Assembly (NCBI RefSeq): GCF_002091635.1
Contig: NZ_BDAC01000002.1
Coordinates: 62,001-126,000, forward strand
DNA length: 64,000 bases
Reading direction: 5' to 3'
From: Pseudomonas indica NBRC 103045
Lineage (GTDB): Bacteria > Pseudomonadota > Gammaproteobacteria > Pseudomonadales > Pseudomonadaceae
The first letter of the stretch is position 1, and each line of letters begins with the position of its first letter. The position numbers were made by a program, and so were the translations under genes. The notes beneath the pieces are model-generated. The model saw nothing but the letters and a program-made list of their open reading frames with translations. It did no database searches and was not told where the DNA came from. This document shows positions 7,563 through 16,815 of this stretch, in pieces.

Positions 7563-8914
7563 CTTGCCTTGCGCTGTCCGGCCCGTGGGCGTCCTATACC
7601 CTGGTAGATGAATCCCAGTTCCGCCATCTGGGCCGGATCGTACAGGTTACGACCGTCGAACAACGCCGGGGTTCGCATCGCTGCACGGACCTGAAGAAAG
7701 TCGGGCTGGCGGAACTGTTTCCACTCCGTCAGCAGGACCAGCGCATCGGCGCCTTCGGTCGCTGCATAGGGTGACTCGCCGAAGCGCAACTGTCCATTCT
7801 CCGTTGCGAGGGGATAGCGCGCGGCGACCCCGGCGTTGGCCACCGGATCGTAGGCCTGGACCCTCGCCCCGGCCTTGAGCAGGGCCTCCAGCAGGACAAG
7901 GCTGGGCGCTTCGCGCAGGTCGTCCGTCCCCGGCTTGAACGACAGCCCCCACAAGGCCACCACCCGGCCCTGCAAACGCCCGCCAAAATGCGCGTGCAAG
8001 GCCTGGAACAGCAAGGTCTTCTGCAGCGCATTGCGCGCTTCCACGGCGCGCAGGATTTCCGGCTCGAAGCCTTCCTGTTCGGCCGTGCGAATCAGCGCCC
8101 GTACGTCCTTGGGAAAGCACGACCCGCCATAACCGCAGCCGGCGTAGATGAAATGGGTACCGATCCGCCGGTCGCTGCCGATGCCCCGGCGCACATCCTC
8201 GATGTCCACGCCAAGCCGGGCACAGATGCCGGCCATTTCGTTCATGAAGGAAATCTTGGTGGCGAGAAAGGCGTTGGCTGCGTACTTGCTGAATTCCGCC
8301 GCCCGTACGCTCATGCACAGCACCCGCTCGTGGTTGCGCAGGAAAGGGGCGTAAAGCCGTTTCAGCAACTCGGCGGTGCCCGTCTCGTCGCAGCCGAGAA
8401 TGACTCGGTCCGGGCGCATGAAGTCTTCGACGGCCGAGCCCTCCTTGAGGAACTCCGGGTTGCTCGCCACCGGTACCCGGAACCGCTGGCGCCGCGCCGA
8501 CAAGCGCGCCTGGATACGCTGCGAGACCTGCTCGGCGGTCCCCACGGGAACCGTGGACTTGTCCACCACCACGCAGGGAGCGGTCAGGCAGTCGCCGAGT
8601 TCGTCGGCCACCGCGAGCACGTGAGAGAGATCCGCAGAGCCGTCCTCCCCGCTCGGCGTACCGACAGCGATGAAAACCACCTCGGCCTGGTGCACGCCTT
8701 CGTCGAGCCGCTGCGTGAAGCTCAGGCGGCCGCTGGCGAGCTGGCTTTTCAGAATGCCGTCCAACCCCGGCTCGTAGATGGGCACCTCGCCCCGGGTGAG
8801 CCGGGAAAGACGGAAGGGATCGCGCTCGACACACACCACACGATTGCCCATCTCGGCGAAACAGGCCGCCGTCACCAGCCCCACATAGCCCGCACCGATC
8901 ACGCTCAGTCGCAT
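7553..8914 (-). CDS. ugd: UDP-glucose 6-dehydrogenase
   Basis: This 453-residue NAD-dependent enzyme oxidises UDP-glucose to UDP-glucuronate, a precursor for acidic exopolysaccharide or lipid A modification. It begins with the Rossmann motif MRLSVIGAGYVGLVTAACFA. The catalytic cysteine is in GCGYGGSCFPKD, and VPVGTAEQVSQRI and the C-terminal GLSFKPGTDDLREAPSL are diagnostic. GDP-mannose dehydrogenase (AlgD) is a close paralogue. The galU neighbour favours UDP-glucose as substrate. The ATG at 8914 follows a GAGAGAGGGTG purine tract; the 25-residue longer frame was rejected because it lies ahead of the nucleotide fold. Confidence 0.92.
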   Translation of the reverse strand: MRLSVIGAGYVGLVTAACFAEMGNRVVCVERDPFRLSRLTRGEVPIYEPGLDGILKSQLASGRLSFTQRLDEGVHQAEVVFIAVGTPSGEDGSADLSHVLAVADELGDCLTAPCVVVDKSTVPVGTAEQVSQRIQARLSARRQRFRVPVASNPEFLKEGSAVEDFMRPDRVILGCDETGTAELLKRLYAPFLRNHERVLCMSVRAAEFSKYAANAFLATKISFMNEMAGICARLGVDIEDVRRGIGSDRRIGTHFIYAGCGYGGSCFPKDVRALIRTAEQEGFEPEILRAVEARNALQKTLLFQALHAHFGGRLQGRVVALWGLSFKPGTDDLREAPSLVLLEALLKAGARVQAYDPVANAGVAARYPLATENGQLRFGESPYAATEGADALVLLTEWKQFRQPDFLQVRAAMRTPALFDGRNLYDPAQMAELGFIYQGIGRPRAGQRKASAA

Positions 8915-9012
8915 TGCGGCACCCTCTCTCGATGAGTTTCCGCAATTGCAACCAACGACAATGGCAGCGATGTGACGAAGACAAGACAACCTGGTGACGA
9001 TACCGGCCAGGA

Positions 9013-9384
9013 TCAGGAAAGGTTCAACGCGGTCCGCAGGGCCGATTCCAGGTCGGACAGCATGTAGGGCTTGCTCAGGACCGGGCGGTCCTGCCAGCGC
9101 TCGGGCAAGCCGCTGGCACCGTAGCCGGTGGAGAAGACGAAGGGAATCCGGCGCTCGGCCAGCCGTTCCGCGACCGGATAGACCTGAACACCGGCGACGT
9201 TGATATCCAGGATCGCAATGTCCGCCTCGACGCTATCGGCCAGTCTCAGCCCCTCGTCCACGGACGCCGCCAGACCGACCAGCGTACAGCCGAGTTCCAG
9301 CAGAATATCTTCAAGAAGAAAGGCCACAAGGGTTTCGTCTTCGATGAGCAACACCCGACAGCCATCAATCTCCGTCCCCGTCAT
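9013..9384 (-). CDS. Stand-alone response-regulator receiver domain
   Basis: This 123-residue protein is only a REC domain: acidic pocket Glu15-Asp16, phospho-acceptor Asp60 in ILDINVAG, FSTGYG at the Thr/Ser position and the conserved lysine in LSKPY. No output domain follows, so it must act as a phospho-shuttle or by protein binding. Its ATG overlaps the stop of the HWE kinase gene by four bases (ATGA), and that gene overlaps the next kinase in the same way. The REC sequence type (FSTGYG) is the type normally fused to the C-terminus of hybrid kinases. It is therefore the likely common target of both upstream kinases. Confidence 0.9.
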   Translation of the reverse strand: MTGTEIDGCRVLLIEDETLVAFLLEDILLELGCTLVGLAASVDEGLRLADSVEADIAILDINVAGVQVYPVAERLAERRIPFVFSTGYGASGLPERWQDRPVLSKPYMLSDLESALRTALNLS

Positions 9385-11219
9385 ATCAGTTCCGGAACCT
9401 CCACTGCATTGGCTTCCTCGAGGGGGAAGCGGAGGCGGCAACGAAGCCCCTCGCGGCAATAGGTGAAGTGAACATCGCCGTTCAGCTCATGCACGATGCT
9501 GCGCTCCACCAAACGGGTGCCGAAGCCCTGCCGGCTTGGCGGTATGACCTCGGGACCATCCTGTTCACACCATTCGAGTGCGAGCATTTCCCCCTGGCTG
9601 CCGTCTTCCATGCGCCAGGAAACCTCCAGCTTCCCTTCCGGGGAAGAAAGCGCGCCATATTTCGCCGCATTGGTGGTCAGCTCATGGAAGGCCATCGCCA
9701 GGGTCAGCGCGGCACGCGGCCCCAGGCCGATGTCCTCGCCCTCCAGGCGGATGCGCGGCGTTCCGATCGTCCAGTACGGGGCGAATTCCTGCATCATGAC
9801 CGAGCGCAGGCTCGCGCCTTCCCAATGGCTGTGGGTAAGCAGGTCATGGGCCTTGCTCAGGGCGATCAGACGAGAGGAGAAACTGGCGCTGAACTCCCTG
9901 ACCGATTTCGCATTACGAAGGCTCTGCGTGGCGATGGATTGGACCGTCGCCAAGGTGTTCTTCACCCGATGGTTGAGTTCATGGATCAGCAACGACTGGC
10001 GCGCCTCGGCCCGCTTGTGCTGGCTGATGTCGACCAGCATGTTCACCGCACCGATCAACTCGCCGTCGCTGTTGCGCAGTGGCATGGGATACGCCGCGAA
10101 CGGGACCTGGGTACCGTCGGGGCGCTCGGCGATCGCTTCGCCCTGGACGGCCCGTCCCTGCTTGAGCGTGGTCGCCATCGGGCATTCGTCATGTGCCATC
10201 GGCGAACCGTCCGGCCAACGCAGCAGCCAGGAGCCGCACCACTCGGCCTCTCCCAACGGCGGCCGGTATCCCCAAAGCCGGGCCGCCGCCTCGTTGAAGT
10301 AATTGATCCGTCCGCAGGCGTCGGTGGTATAGATCGCCGCCGACAGGCCGTCGAGCAGATTGCGCATGTGCTGCTCGCTCTGGCGCAAAGCCTTTTCGTC
10401 CTGCCTGCGCCGTGTGATGTCCCGCGTCACGGCAAGCTGGGCCTGGCTGCCGTCCGGCATGCGCAGCGGTACGGCATGGGTCTCCATGTGCCGACGCGTT
10501 CCTTTCAGGCCGACCTGGTCGTACTCCCAGGTCCGCTGCAAACCCTGGCAGACCTGGTCATGGTGCTGCTGCCAATGTTCGCGGTGTTCGGCAGCGATCC
10601 AGGTGCACATCGGCCGCCCGATGACTTCGTTGAGGTCATCCGCCTCGAGCAAGGCCAGCCCCGCCGAGTTGATCTGCAACAGCGCGCCCTCGGACGAGAC
10701 GATCTTCACACATTCCGGATTCGCCTCGACCACCGAGCGAAGGAAGCCCTGGCTGTCACGCAACGCCTGCTCGGCCCGCTTCCGTGCGCTGATGTCCTGG
10801 AAGCAATTGACCGCACCGTTCAACCGGCCATTTTCGGTGAACAGCGGGTTGATATTGACCAGCACCCAGACCCTTTTCCCGTCGGGCTGCTCGATCTGGA
10901 CTTCGAGATCGCAGGCGGGAATGCCGTTGCGCAAGGTCGCCGCCATGGGGGTTTCCGCATGGGGCAGCGGGCGTCCGTCCGGCCAGAACAAGCGGTGGGC
11001 CCCACAGAAACGCTCGTCCTTGTCGCCCAGGCGTGGCGTCCGGCCCCAGAGTTCGCAAGCCTTGCGGTTATAGCGGACGATGAATCCCTCGGCATCGCAG
11101 ACATAGATGGCAACCGGCAGGAGATCCAGGAAACGATCGTCGGCGACGAACACCTGCGGCGCCCCGCCATGCCTGCCATTCGGAGGGAACCCGAGGGCAA
11201 CGGAATTTTCCTGCATCAC
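9381..11219 (-). CDS. Triple-PAS HWE-family sensor histidine kinase
   Basis: This 612-residue soluble kinase has no transmembrane segment. Three PAS domains can be seen (about residues 28-150, 155-270 and 285-400), each ending in a PAC-like NxxxDIS/DITRRR segment. Two carry a repeated WPDG(R/S)P...M(A)TTL(K) insert. The kinase core has the acceptor histidine in LIHELNHRVKNTLATVQSIA. It also has the FHELTTNAAKYGALS N-box and the WxE motif in LALEWCEQDGP, the features that define HWE kinases. It is the middle gene of a three-gene, ATGA-coupled operon. Signal unknown; PAS repeats suggest a cytoplasmic redox, light or small-ligand cue. Confidence 0.93.
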   Translation of the reverse strand: MMQENSVALGFPPNGRHGGAPQVFVADDRFLDLLPVAIYVCDAEGFIVRYNRKACELWGRTPRLGDKDERFCGAHRLFWPDGRPLPHAETPMAATLRNGIPACDLEVQIEQPDGKRVWVLVNINPLFTENGRLNGAVNCFQDISARKRAEQALRDSQGFLRSVVEANPECVKIVSSEGALLQINSAGLALLEADDLNEVIGRPMCTWIAAEHREHWQQHHDQVCQGLQRTWEYDQVGLKGTRRHMETHAVPLRMPDGSQAQLAVTRDITRRRQDEKALRQSEQHMRNLLDGLSAAIYTTDACGRINYFNEAAARLWGYRPPLGEAEWCGSWLLRWPDGSPMAHDECPMATTLKQGRAVQGEAIAERPDGTQVPFAAYPMPLRNSDGELIGAVNMLVDISQHKRAEARQSLLIHELNHRVKNTLATVQSIATQSLRNAKSVREFSASFSSRLIALSKAHDLLTHSHWEGASLRSVMMQEFAPYWTIGTPRIRLEGEDIGLGPRAALTLAMAFHELTTNAAKYGALSSPEGKLEVSWRMEDGSQGEMLALEWCEQDGPEVIPPSRQGFGTRLVERSIVHELNGDVHFTYCREGLRCRLRFPLEEANAVEVPELI

Positions 11220-12376
11220 TGGGCTCCTTCGTTACCGTTGCATCTCGGAAAGTAGAGTCTGACCAACGTGCCGCGCCCAAGCTCGCTGTCGATCCGGACA
11301 TGCCCTCTCACCTGGCGTACGAAGCCATAGATCATCGACAGCCCCAACCCCACATCGCCACTGGCCGGCTTGGTGGTGAAGAACGGATCGAACACCCGCT
11401 CCAGAACGGCCTGGGGCATACCGATGCCATTGTCTTTCAGGGTGACTTGGACGTAATCGCCCGATTCGAGACCGATGCAGCCCTCTGTCGCCGCCGCGTC
11501 CAGGTGCACGTTACCTGTGCTCAAGGTGACGCAGCCCCCCTCCGGCATCGCCTCACGCGCATTGGTCATCAGTTGGATGAGCGTGTTTTCCAGATGCAGG
11601 CGATCGCTCGATGCCAGCCAGAGGCCGTCCATCGTGTCCACGCTCAGACGGTTCTGCGTACCCAGGCTTTGCTCCAATTCGGGCAGAAGCTGGCTGATCA
11701 GTTGATTGACATCGACAGGCCGGATATCCAACGGCTGTTTGCGGGCGAACGCGAGCAACTGTTGCGTCCTGTCCGTGGCCCGCTGTGCGGACGTCAATGC
11801 CACCTCGATGAGCTGGTCGAGTTCCTGGACACGCCCGGACGCCAGCCGGCGATTCAGCAGGTCCAGGCCGAATACGATGCTGGTGAGCAGGTTATTGATG
11901 TCATGGGAAACCCTCCCGGCCAACTGACCGAGGGCTTCCATCTTCTGTGCCTGATACAGCGCGCCCTGGACAGAATGCTTCGCGGCAGCAGCCTCCTTTT
12001 CCCAGGTGACATCGCGCCCGACGAGATAAAGACAGTCGCCCTTGTGCGTCGCCGACCAGGAGATCCAGCGATAACCACCTGCCTTGTGCCGCAGGCGTAG
12101 CTCGAAGCCCTGCATGGGAAGCCCCCTGCCCAGGTTCTCGAGCTGGCCAACCAGGGTTTCCTCTTGTTCAGGATGGGCGAGGGTCTGCAGGGAATTCCTG
12201 GTCGCCTCTTTCTCGGTCCACCCGAGGATGTCGCTGAATGCCGGATTCACGCGACGAAAACATCCCTCGTGCGAGGCAATGGCCAGAATGTCCGGTACCA
12301 AGGTCCAGACGCGGTCATGCTCCGACAGAGCCGTGTCGCCCTCTTTGACGAACGGTTGTACGTCCTCCGTCAGCAT
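11216..12376 (-). CDS. PAS-containing HisKA sensor histidine kinase without receiver
   Basis: This 386-residue protein has one PAS domain (about residues 20-130), then the HisKA box GQLAGRVSHDINNLLTSIV with the phospho-acceptor histidine. The ATPase domain shows LIQLMTNAREAMPEGG (N box), DNGIGMP (G1), FDPFFTTK (F box) and GDVGLGLSMIYGFVRQ (G2). Kinases with this HD(x)NNLL box usually end in a receiver domain. Here the protein stops after LVRLYFPRCNGNEG, and a separate receiver gene ends the operon. It is the first gene and overlaps the HWE kinase start by four bases. No membrane segment is present, so it is cytoplasmic. Confidence 0.92.
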   Translation of the reverse strand: MLTEDVQPFVKEGDTALSEHDRVWTLVPDILAIASHEGCFRRVNPAFSDILGWTEKEATRNSLQTLAHPEQEETLVGQLENLGRGLPMQGFELRLRHKAGGYRWISWSATHKGDCLYLVGRDVTWEKEAAAAKHSVQGALYQAQKMEALGQLAGRVSHDINNLLTSIVFGLDLLNRRLASGRVQELDQLIEVALTSAQRATDRTQQLLAFARKQPLDIRPVDVNQLISQLLPELEQSLGTQNRLSVDTMDGLWLASSDRLHLENTLIQLMTNAREAMPEGGCVTLSTGNVHLDAAATEGCIGLESGDYVQVTLKDNGIGMPQAVLERVFDPFFTTKPASGDVGLGLSMIYGFVRQVRGHVRIDSELGRGTLVRLYFPRCNGNEGAQ

Positions 12377-12705
12377 GTCTCAGGCGCTCCCTGAGCGTTC
12401 CGTTTCATACGCCTACCACACTAACCACTGATTCCGATTCAAGTCGCCCGCTCCGTCCGAATGGTCCGTTTTGTCATTGGAATCCAGACCTATCCCAACG
12501 AACAGGATCGCCGGCAGAATGACTCCGCATGCCATGATAGGTCCACAAGCGAGAGCGTCAGTTCCCTGAAAACGCCGACAAAGTGACAAATTGCACAGAG
12601 GGCATCGCCGAACGTCGCTAGGGCCCGTTCGTTCGATAAGGAAGGAGAAGGAAGTACCGAGAAAGGACGGCGGAGGCGCCAGGTTCCGCAATGGTAGCAA
12701 GACGA
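12377..12705. other. Intergenic stretch without a recognised gene
   Basis: These 329 bases separate the kinase operon from tRNA-Leu. Short frames here look like noise: they lack ribosome sites and recognisable protein features. The stretch should contain the promoter of the kinase operon and the leader or tail of the tRNA-Leu transcript, but I see no convincing -35/-10 or -24/-12 element. Confidence 0.5.
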
Positions 12706-12792
12706 TGGTGCCCGGAGCCGGGGTCGAACCGGCACGGGGTTGCCCCCGAGGGATTTTAAGTCCCTTGCGTCTACCGATTTCGCCATCCGGGC
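12706..12792 (-). tRNA. tRNA-Leu (anticodon TAA)
   Basis: The reverse complement gives an 87-base type II tRNA with acceptor GCCCGGA pairing TCCGGGC. It has D-arm GGCGAAATCGGTAGACGC, anticodon TAA within GGACTTAAAATCCC, a long variable arm, a GTTCGACCC T-arm and an encoded CCA. A terminator hairpin separates it from the upstream Gly/Cys pair. Confidence 0.97.
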
Positions 12793-12906
12793 GGTAGCGC
12801 TGTGAAGCATGGAGACGGCGTAGGTGGCGCCGAAACGAGGGCAGGAATATATACAGCCACCCTCTCCGAAGCAAGCATACGGCGACTTTTCCGATTGCCG
12901 ATTCGC

Positions 12907-12945
12907 AAAGAAAAAGCCCCGTAGATCAATGATCTACGGGGCTTT
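12907..12945 (-). terminator. Rho-independent terminator between tRNA-Cys and tRNA-Leu
   Basis: A 15-bp perfect stem (12913-12927 with 12931-12945, loop of three bases) is followed on the minus strand by TTTTTCTTT. It should end transcripts of the pgsA-tRNA-Gly-tRNA-Cys unit and leave tRNA-Leu dependent on its own promoter or on read-through. Confidence 0.85.
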
Positions 12946-12952
12946 CCTATAG

Positions 12953-13026
12953 TGGAGGCCGAGGTCGGAATCGAACCGGCGTACACGGATTTGCAATCCG
13001 CTGCATGACCACTCTGCCACCCGGCC
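12953..13026 (-). tRNA. tRNA-Cys (anticodon GCA)
   Basis: A 74-base cloverleaf reads on the minus strand with acceptor GGCCGGG/CTCGGCC, anticodon loop ATTGCAAAT, T-arm GGTTCGATTCC and encoded CCA. It lies 46 bases after tRNA-Gly and just before a strong terminator. Confidence 0.97.
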
Positions 13027-13071
13027 TCAAACGAAGACGCCGCATACTGCGGCGTCAACGTCGAACGATTT

Positions 13072-13147
<76 letters not shown>

Positions 13148-13212
13148 GTCGTGGTGACGGGCGCCATTCTATAGATTCGAATCGCGCCGTCAAGCCTTTG
13201 ATTCAAAAATAG

Positions 13213-13773
13213 TTATTTCTTTTCCGGCGTGGTGCTGAGATGTGGCCAGGCGGCCATCAGGTAATTCAGCATGGACCACAGCGTGAGCCCCGCTGCAACC
13301 AGCAGAAGCACGTAGCCAAGCCCCACCCAGAACGTCAGAACCGGCGGATTGCCCAACAGGATGATCAAGGCAGCCATTTGCGCCGCGGTTTTCCATTTAC
13401 CCAGATTGGAAACCGCCACCTGCGCACGGGCTCCCAGCTCCGCCATCCATTCCCGCAGCGCAGAAACCACAATCTCACGGCCGATGATGATCGCGGCCGG
13501 CAACGTCAGCCAAAGATTGGCGTGCTCCTCTACCAGCAGAACCAATGCGACTGCCACCATCAGCTTATCCGCTACCGGATCGAGGAAGGCGCCGAACGGT
13601 GTGCTCTGCTCCAACCGCCGCGCCAAGTAGCCGTCTAGCCAGTCCGTCACACTGGCAAGGGCGAACACGGCGCTCGCCGCCCAGTAGCTCCAGGAAAACG
13701 GCAGGTAAAAGAACAGAATGAAGACTGGAATCAGTAGGACGCGCAGTACGGTGAGCAGATTGGGGATATTCAT
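13213..13773 (-). CDS. pgsA: CDP-diacylglycerol-glycerol-3-phosphate 3-phosphatidyltransferase
   Basis: This 186-residue inner-membrane enzyme makes phosphatidylglycerol phosphate, the committed step to PG and cardiolipin. The CDP-alcohol phosphotransferase signature is complete: [20 protein letters not shown] followed by LDPVADK, with all the conserved Asp, Gly and Arg residues. Four to five hydrophobic segments surround it. It begins [18 protein letters not shown], typical of PgsA. It follows uvrC after 200 bases and precedes tRNA-Gly and tRNA-Cys, the arrangement known in other pseudomonads. Confidence 0.97.
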   Translation of the reverse strand: MNIPNLLTVLRVLLIPVFILFFYLPFSWSYWAASAVFALASVTDWLDGYLARRLEQSTPFGAFLDPVADKLMVAVALVLLVEEHANLWLTLPAAIIIGREIVVSALREWMAELGARAQVAVSNLGKWKTAAQMAALIILLGNPPVLTFWVGLGYVLLLVAAGLTLWSMLNYLMAAWPHLSTTPEKK

Positions 13774-13973
13774 CGATGCGACTGAGCAGAGATCCGGGGA
13801 AGGTTTGCCAGCACGGCGGGCCGCACTGCTCGAAGGGAAAGCGTTGTCGTGTAGCAGGATTTCGTCATTCGTCTCTCTACTGGGATGGGCAAACGCCTCT
13901 CCTTGTTCCTCAGACCTTGGTGGCTCACTCAGGTCAGCCCGTCGCGTGCCACGGAAACCATGCCGGTGCGATT

Positions 13974-15797
13974 CTACTCGCTGTGCAAGGCGGCATAAAT
14001 CGACTCCGCCAGTTTTTTGCTGATACCCGGAGCCTTGGCGATCTCGTCGACACTGGCCCTTGCCAGTTCCTGCAGCCCGCCAAAATGTTTGAGCAACTCG
14101 CGCCGGCGCTTGGGCCCCACCCCAGCCACATCTTCCAAGGTCGACGTACGCCGCGCCTTGCCGCGTCGCGCCCGGTGTCCGGTGATCGCGAAACGGTGCG
14201 CCTCGTCACGAACCTGCTGAATAAGATGCAAGGCGGGCGAGTCGGCCGGCAAGGTGAACTCATGGGCCGCATCGTTCAGGTACAGCGTTTCGAAACCAGG
14301 CTTTCGCGTGACGCCCTTGGCGACCCCGAGCAGGATCAGGTCGGGAACGGCCAGCTCCTGCAGCACGTCCTGAGCCATCGCCAACTGCCCCTTGCCGCCG
14401 TCCACCAGAAGGATATCGGGCAGCTTGCCCTCCCCCTCCTTCAACTTGCTGAAACGACGGGTCAGGGCCTGGTGCATGGCCGCGTAATCGTCCCCCGCCG
14501 TCACGCCTTCGATGTTGTAGCGTCGGTAATCGGACTTCAGCGGACCCTCCGGCCCGAACACCACACAGGAGGCGACCGTCGCCTCACCGCTGGAGTGGCT
14601 GATGTCGAAGCATTCGAGGCGCGCGGGCGGTTCGTCCAGGTCCAGGGCTTCGGCCAGTGCATCGAAACGCGCGGCCAGATGCTGACGGTTGGCCAGGCGG
14701 GCTCCCAATGCCTGCTCGGCGTTGGTGACGGCGAGTTGTTGCCAGCGCGAACGCGTACCGCGAACACGGTGACTGATCGCCGGAGCCCGGCCCCGAAGCT
14801 CGCTGATCGCCGCAGCCAGGGTGGCGAAATCTTCATGCACGGTGTTGACGATCAGCTCCGACGGCAGGTCGCGTTCCTGGCTTCCCAGGTAATACTGGGC
14901 CAGGAAAGCTAGCAGCACCTCGTTCGTCTCTTCCTCGATGCCGACCTGGGGGAAGAAGTTTTTGCTACCCAGCACGCGTCCGCCCCGAACGCTGATTAGG
15001 TGTACGCAGGCACCGCCCGGCGTGACGATGGCAGCGACCACGTCCACATCACCGCTCCCGCCTTCCATGCTTTGCTGATCCTGGACACGGCGCAGCAGCG
15101 CCACCTGGTCGCGCAGTTGAGCGGCCCGTTCGAAATCGAGGCGCATCGCAGCCTGCTCCATCTCGGCGGAAAGCTCTTCGGCCAGTGCGTTGCTGCGTCC
15201 CTCGAGGAACATGATCGAGTGCCGGACATCCTCGGCATATTCCTCCGGCGTCACCAACCCGACGCAGGGTCCCTTGCAACGTTTGATCTGGTACTGGAGG
15301 CAAGGCCGGGTGCGGTTCTTGAAGTAGCTGTCTTCGCACTGGCGCACCAGGAAGCCTTTCTGCAACAGAGCCAGGCTTTCGCGGATAGCCCCGGCGCTGG
15401 GATAAGGACCGAAGTAGCGCCCTTTCGCCTTTTTCGCCCCACGGTGAATGCTCAACCGGGGGAAATCGCTATCGGAAAGATAGACATAGGGATAGGACTT
15501 ATCGTCCCGCAACAGAATGTTGTACGGCGGTCGCCATTCCTTGATGAGGGTCTGCTCGAGCAGCAGCGCCTCTGTCTCGTTGGCCGTGATAGTGGTTTCG
15601 ACCTGGGCGATCCGACCTACCAGCGCAGCGGTCTTCGGGGCCAATCCATTCTTGCGAAAATAACTCGACAGACGCTTCTTGAGGTTCTTGGCCTTACCGA
15701 CATAGAGCAACTTGCCGTCCGCATCTAGCATGCGGTAGACACCGGGGCGGCCGCTACAAGTGGCCAAGAAGGCGCTGGCATCGAACGGCAGGGACAT
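13974..15797 (-). CDS. uvrC: Excinuclease ABC subunit C
   Basis: This 607-residue nuclease makes both incisions in nucleotide excision repair. The GIY-YIG domain is at the N-terminus (PGVYRM ... [18 protein letters not shown]). Next come a Cys-containing region and the UVR motif around [13 protein letters not shown]. The RNase H-like nuclease core follows with [10 protein letters not shown] and DGGKGQ, then tandem helix-hairpin-helix near [18 protein letters not shown]. The start lies one base after the gacA stop, the classic gacA-uvrC operon. Confidence 0.98.
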   Translation of the reverse strand: MSLPFDASAFLATCSGRPGVYRMLDADGKLLYVGKAKNLKKRLSSYFRKNGLAPKTAALVGRIAQVETTITANETEALLLEQTLIKEWRPPYNILLRDDKSYPYVYLSDSDFPRLSIHRGAKKAKGRYFGPYPSAGAIRESLALLQKGFLVRQCEDSYFKNRTRPCLQYQIKRCKGPCVGLVTPEEYAEDVRHSIMFLEGRSNALAEELSAEMEQAAMRLDFERAAQLRDQVALLRRVQDQQSMEGGSGDVDVVAAIVTPGGACVHLISVRGGRVLGSKNFFPQVGIEEETNEVLLAFLAQYYLGSQERDLPSELIVNTVHEDFATLAAAISELRGRAPAISHRVRGTRSRWQQLAVTNAEQALGARLANRQHLAARFDALAEALDLDEPPARLECFDISHSSGEATVASCVVFGPEGPLKSDYRRYNIEGVTAGDDYAAMHQALTRRFSKLKEGEGKLPDILLVDGGKGQLAMAQDVLQELAVPDLILLGVAKGVTRKPGFETLYLNDAAHEFTLPADSPALHLIQQVRDEAHRFAITGHRARRGKARRTSTLEDVAGVGPKRRRELLKHFGGLQELARASVDEIAKAPGISKKLAESIYAALHSE

Positions 15798-15798
15798 C

Positions 15799-16443
15799 TC
15801 AGTTGCTGGCGTCGATCACACCGTGACGCACGGCGAGCAAGGCCAGCTCGACGTCGCTGTCGATCGAGAGTTTCTCGAAAATACGGTAGCGGTAAGTGTT
15901 CACCGTTTTCGGCGAAAGATTGAGCTTGTCGGAAATGATCTGCACTTTCTGGCAGTTGGCGATCATCAAAGCGATCTGGATTTCCCGTTCGGACAACAGA
16001 TCGAACGGCGAACCGTTATTTCGCGGTTCGAAGGATTTGAGCACGAGTTGCTGGGCTATTTGCGGACTAATATAACGCTGGCCGGCGAACGCCATGCGAA
16101 TGGCCTGAACCATCTCCTCCAGCGCCGCGCCCTTGGTCAGGTAGCCGGCAGCCCCCGCCTGCATCAAACGGGTCGGAAATGGGTCATCTTCGCATACGGT
16201 CACAGCCACCACTTTTATATCGGGGTGACTGCGTTGCAGTTTACGGGTTGCCTCAAGGCCGCCGATGCCGGGCATCTTGACGTCCATCAGGATGACGTCG
16301 GGCTTGAGTTCGCGGGCTTTCTTCAGGGCTGCCTCACCGGAATCGGCCTGTCCAACCACCTGCAGGCCATCGATATCGGCCAGCATGCGCGTGATGCCTG
16401 TTCGAACCAGATCGTGGTCGTCGACCACCAGCACCCTAATCAA
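15799..16443 (-). CDS. gacA: Response regulator GacA
   Basis: This 214-residue NarL/FixJ-type regulator is the output of the GacS/GacA system that drives Rsm small RNAs and secondary metabolism. The receiver has Asp8-Asp9, phospho-acceptor Asp54 in ILMDVKMPG, Thr in VTVCEDD and Lys in LTKGA. The LuxR-type helix-turn-helix ([20 protein letters not shown] ... [19 protein letters not shown]) ends the protein. Length, sequence and the uvrC neighbour all agree with GacA/UvrY. Confidence 0.97.
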   Translation of the reverse strand: MIRVLVVDDHDLVRTGITRMLADIDGLQVVGQADSGEAALKKARELKPDVILMDVKMPGIGGLEATRKLQRSHPDIKVVAVTVCEDDPFPTRLMQAGAAGYLTKGAALEEMVQAIRMAFAGQRYISPQIAQQLVLKSFEPRNNGSPFDLLSEREIQIALMIANCQKVQIISDKLNLSPKTVNTYRYRIFEKLSIDSDVELALLAVRHGVIDASN

Positions 16444-16597
16444 GCGACACCTCGTTGTGCGTCAAGAGCCGCCCCTGTAGCGGTCTTATTGGAGTGCAGG
16501 CCACCATAGCAAAAAAGGGGCAGGTAGACCTAGCTTGGCGCACGCGCGTCAAATAGCAAGCGTCAAAAATACTCGAGCCGCCGATTTGAGAATTGGA

Positions 16598-16687
16598 TGG
16601 CGGAGGCGGTGAGATTCGAACTCACGGAAGAGTCTCCCCTTCGGCGGTTTTCAAGACCGCTGCCTTAAACCACTCGGCCACACCTCC
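16598..16687 (-). tRNA. tRNA-Ser (anticodon TGA)
   Basis: A 90-base type II tRNA reads on the minus strand: acceptor GGAGGTG/CGCCTCC, D-arm GGCCGAGTGGTTTAAGGC, anticodon TGA in GGTCTTGAAAACC, a long variable arm with GAAGGGGAGAC, T-arm AGTTCGAATCT and encoded CCA. No integrase gene or attachment-site duplication is seen beside it. Confidence 0.97.
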
Positions 16688-16815
16688 GCATAAGCGCGGG
16701 CGGCAATAGTACCGAATCGCAACACACTGTCAAACTCTCCGAGTTGGCAGTCATGACACCTCTGTTATGATCGATGCGACTCAAGTCACGGACCACTCAA
16801 CTCAGGAGCGTTGCC

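Noticed and set aside
9468-11255. Long plus-strand frame (595 codons) opposite the HWE kinase
   Set aside because: It is a shadow of the minus-strand gene in GC-rich DNA: no ribosome site, no recognisable domain, and the kinase on the other strand has a full set of motifs.
12413-12874. Short minus-strand frames between the kinase operon and tRNA-Leu
   Set aside because: They run through the tRNA gene and lack ribosome sites or recognisable sequence.
16598-16687. tRNA-Ser as an integration site for a mobile island
   Set aside because: No integrase gene, no repeated tRNA 3' end and no atypical gene block lies next to it. The nearby IS is 830 bases away and unrelated.
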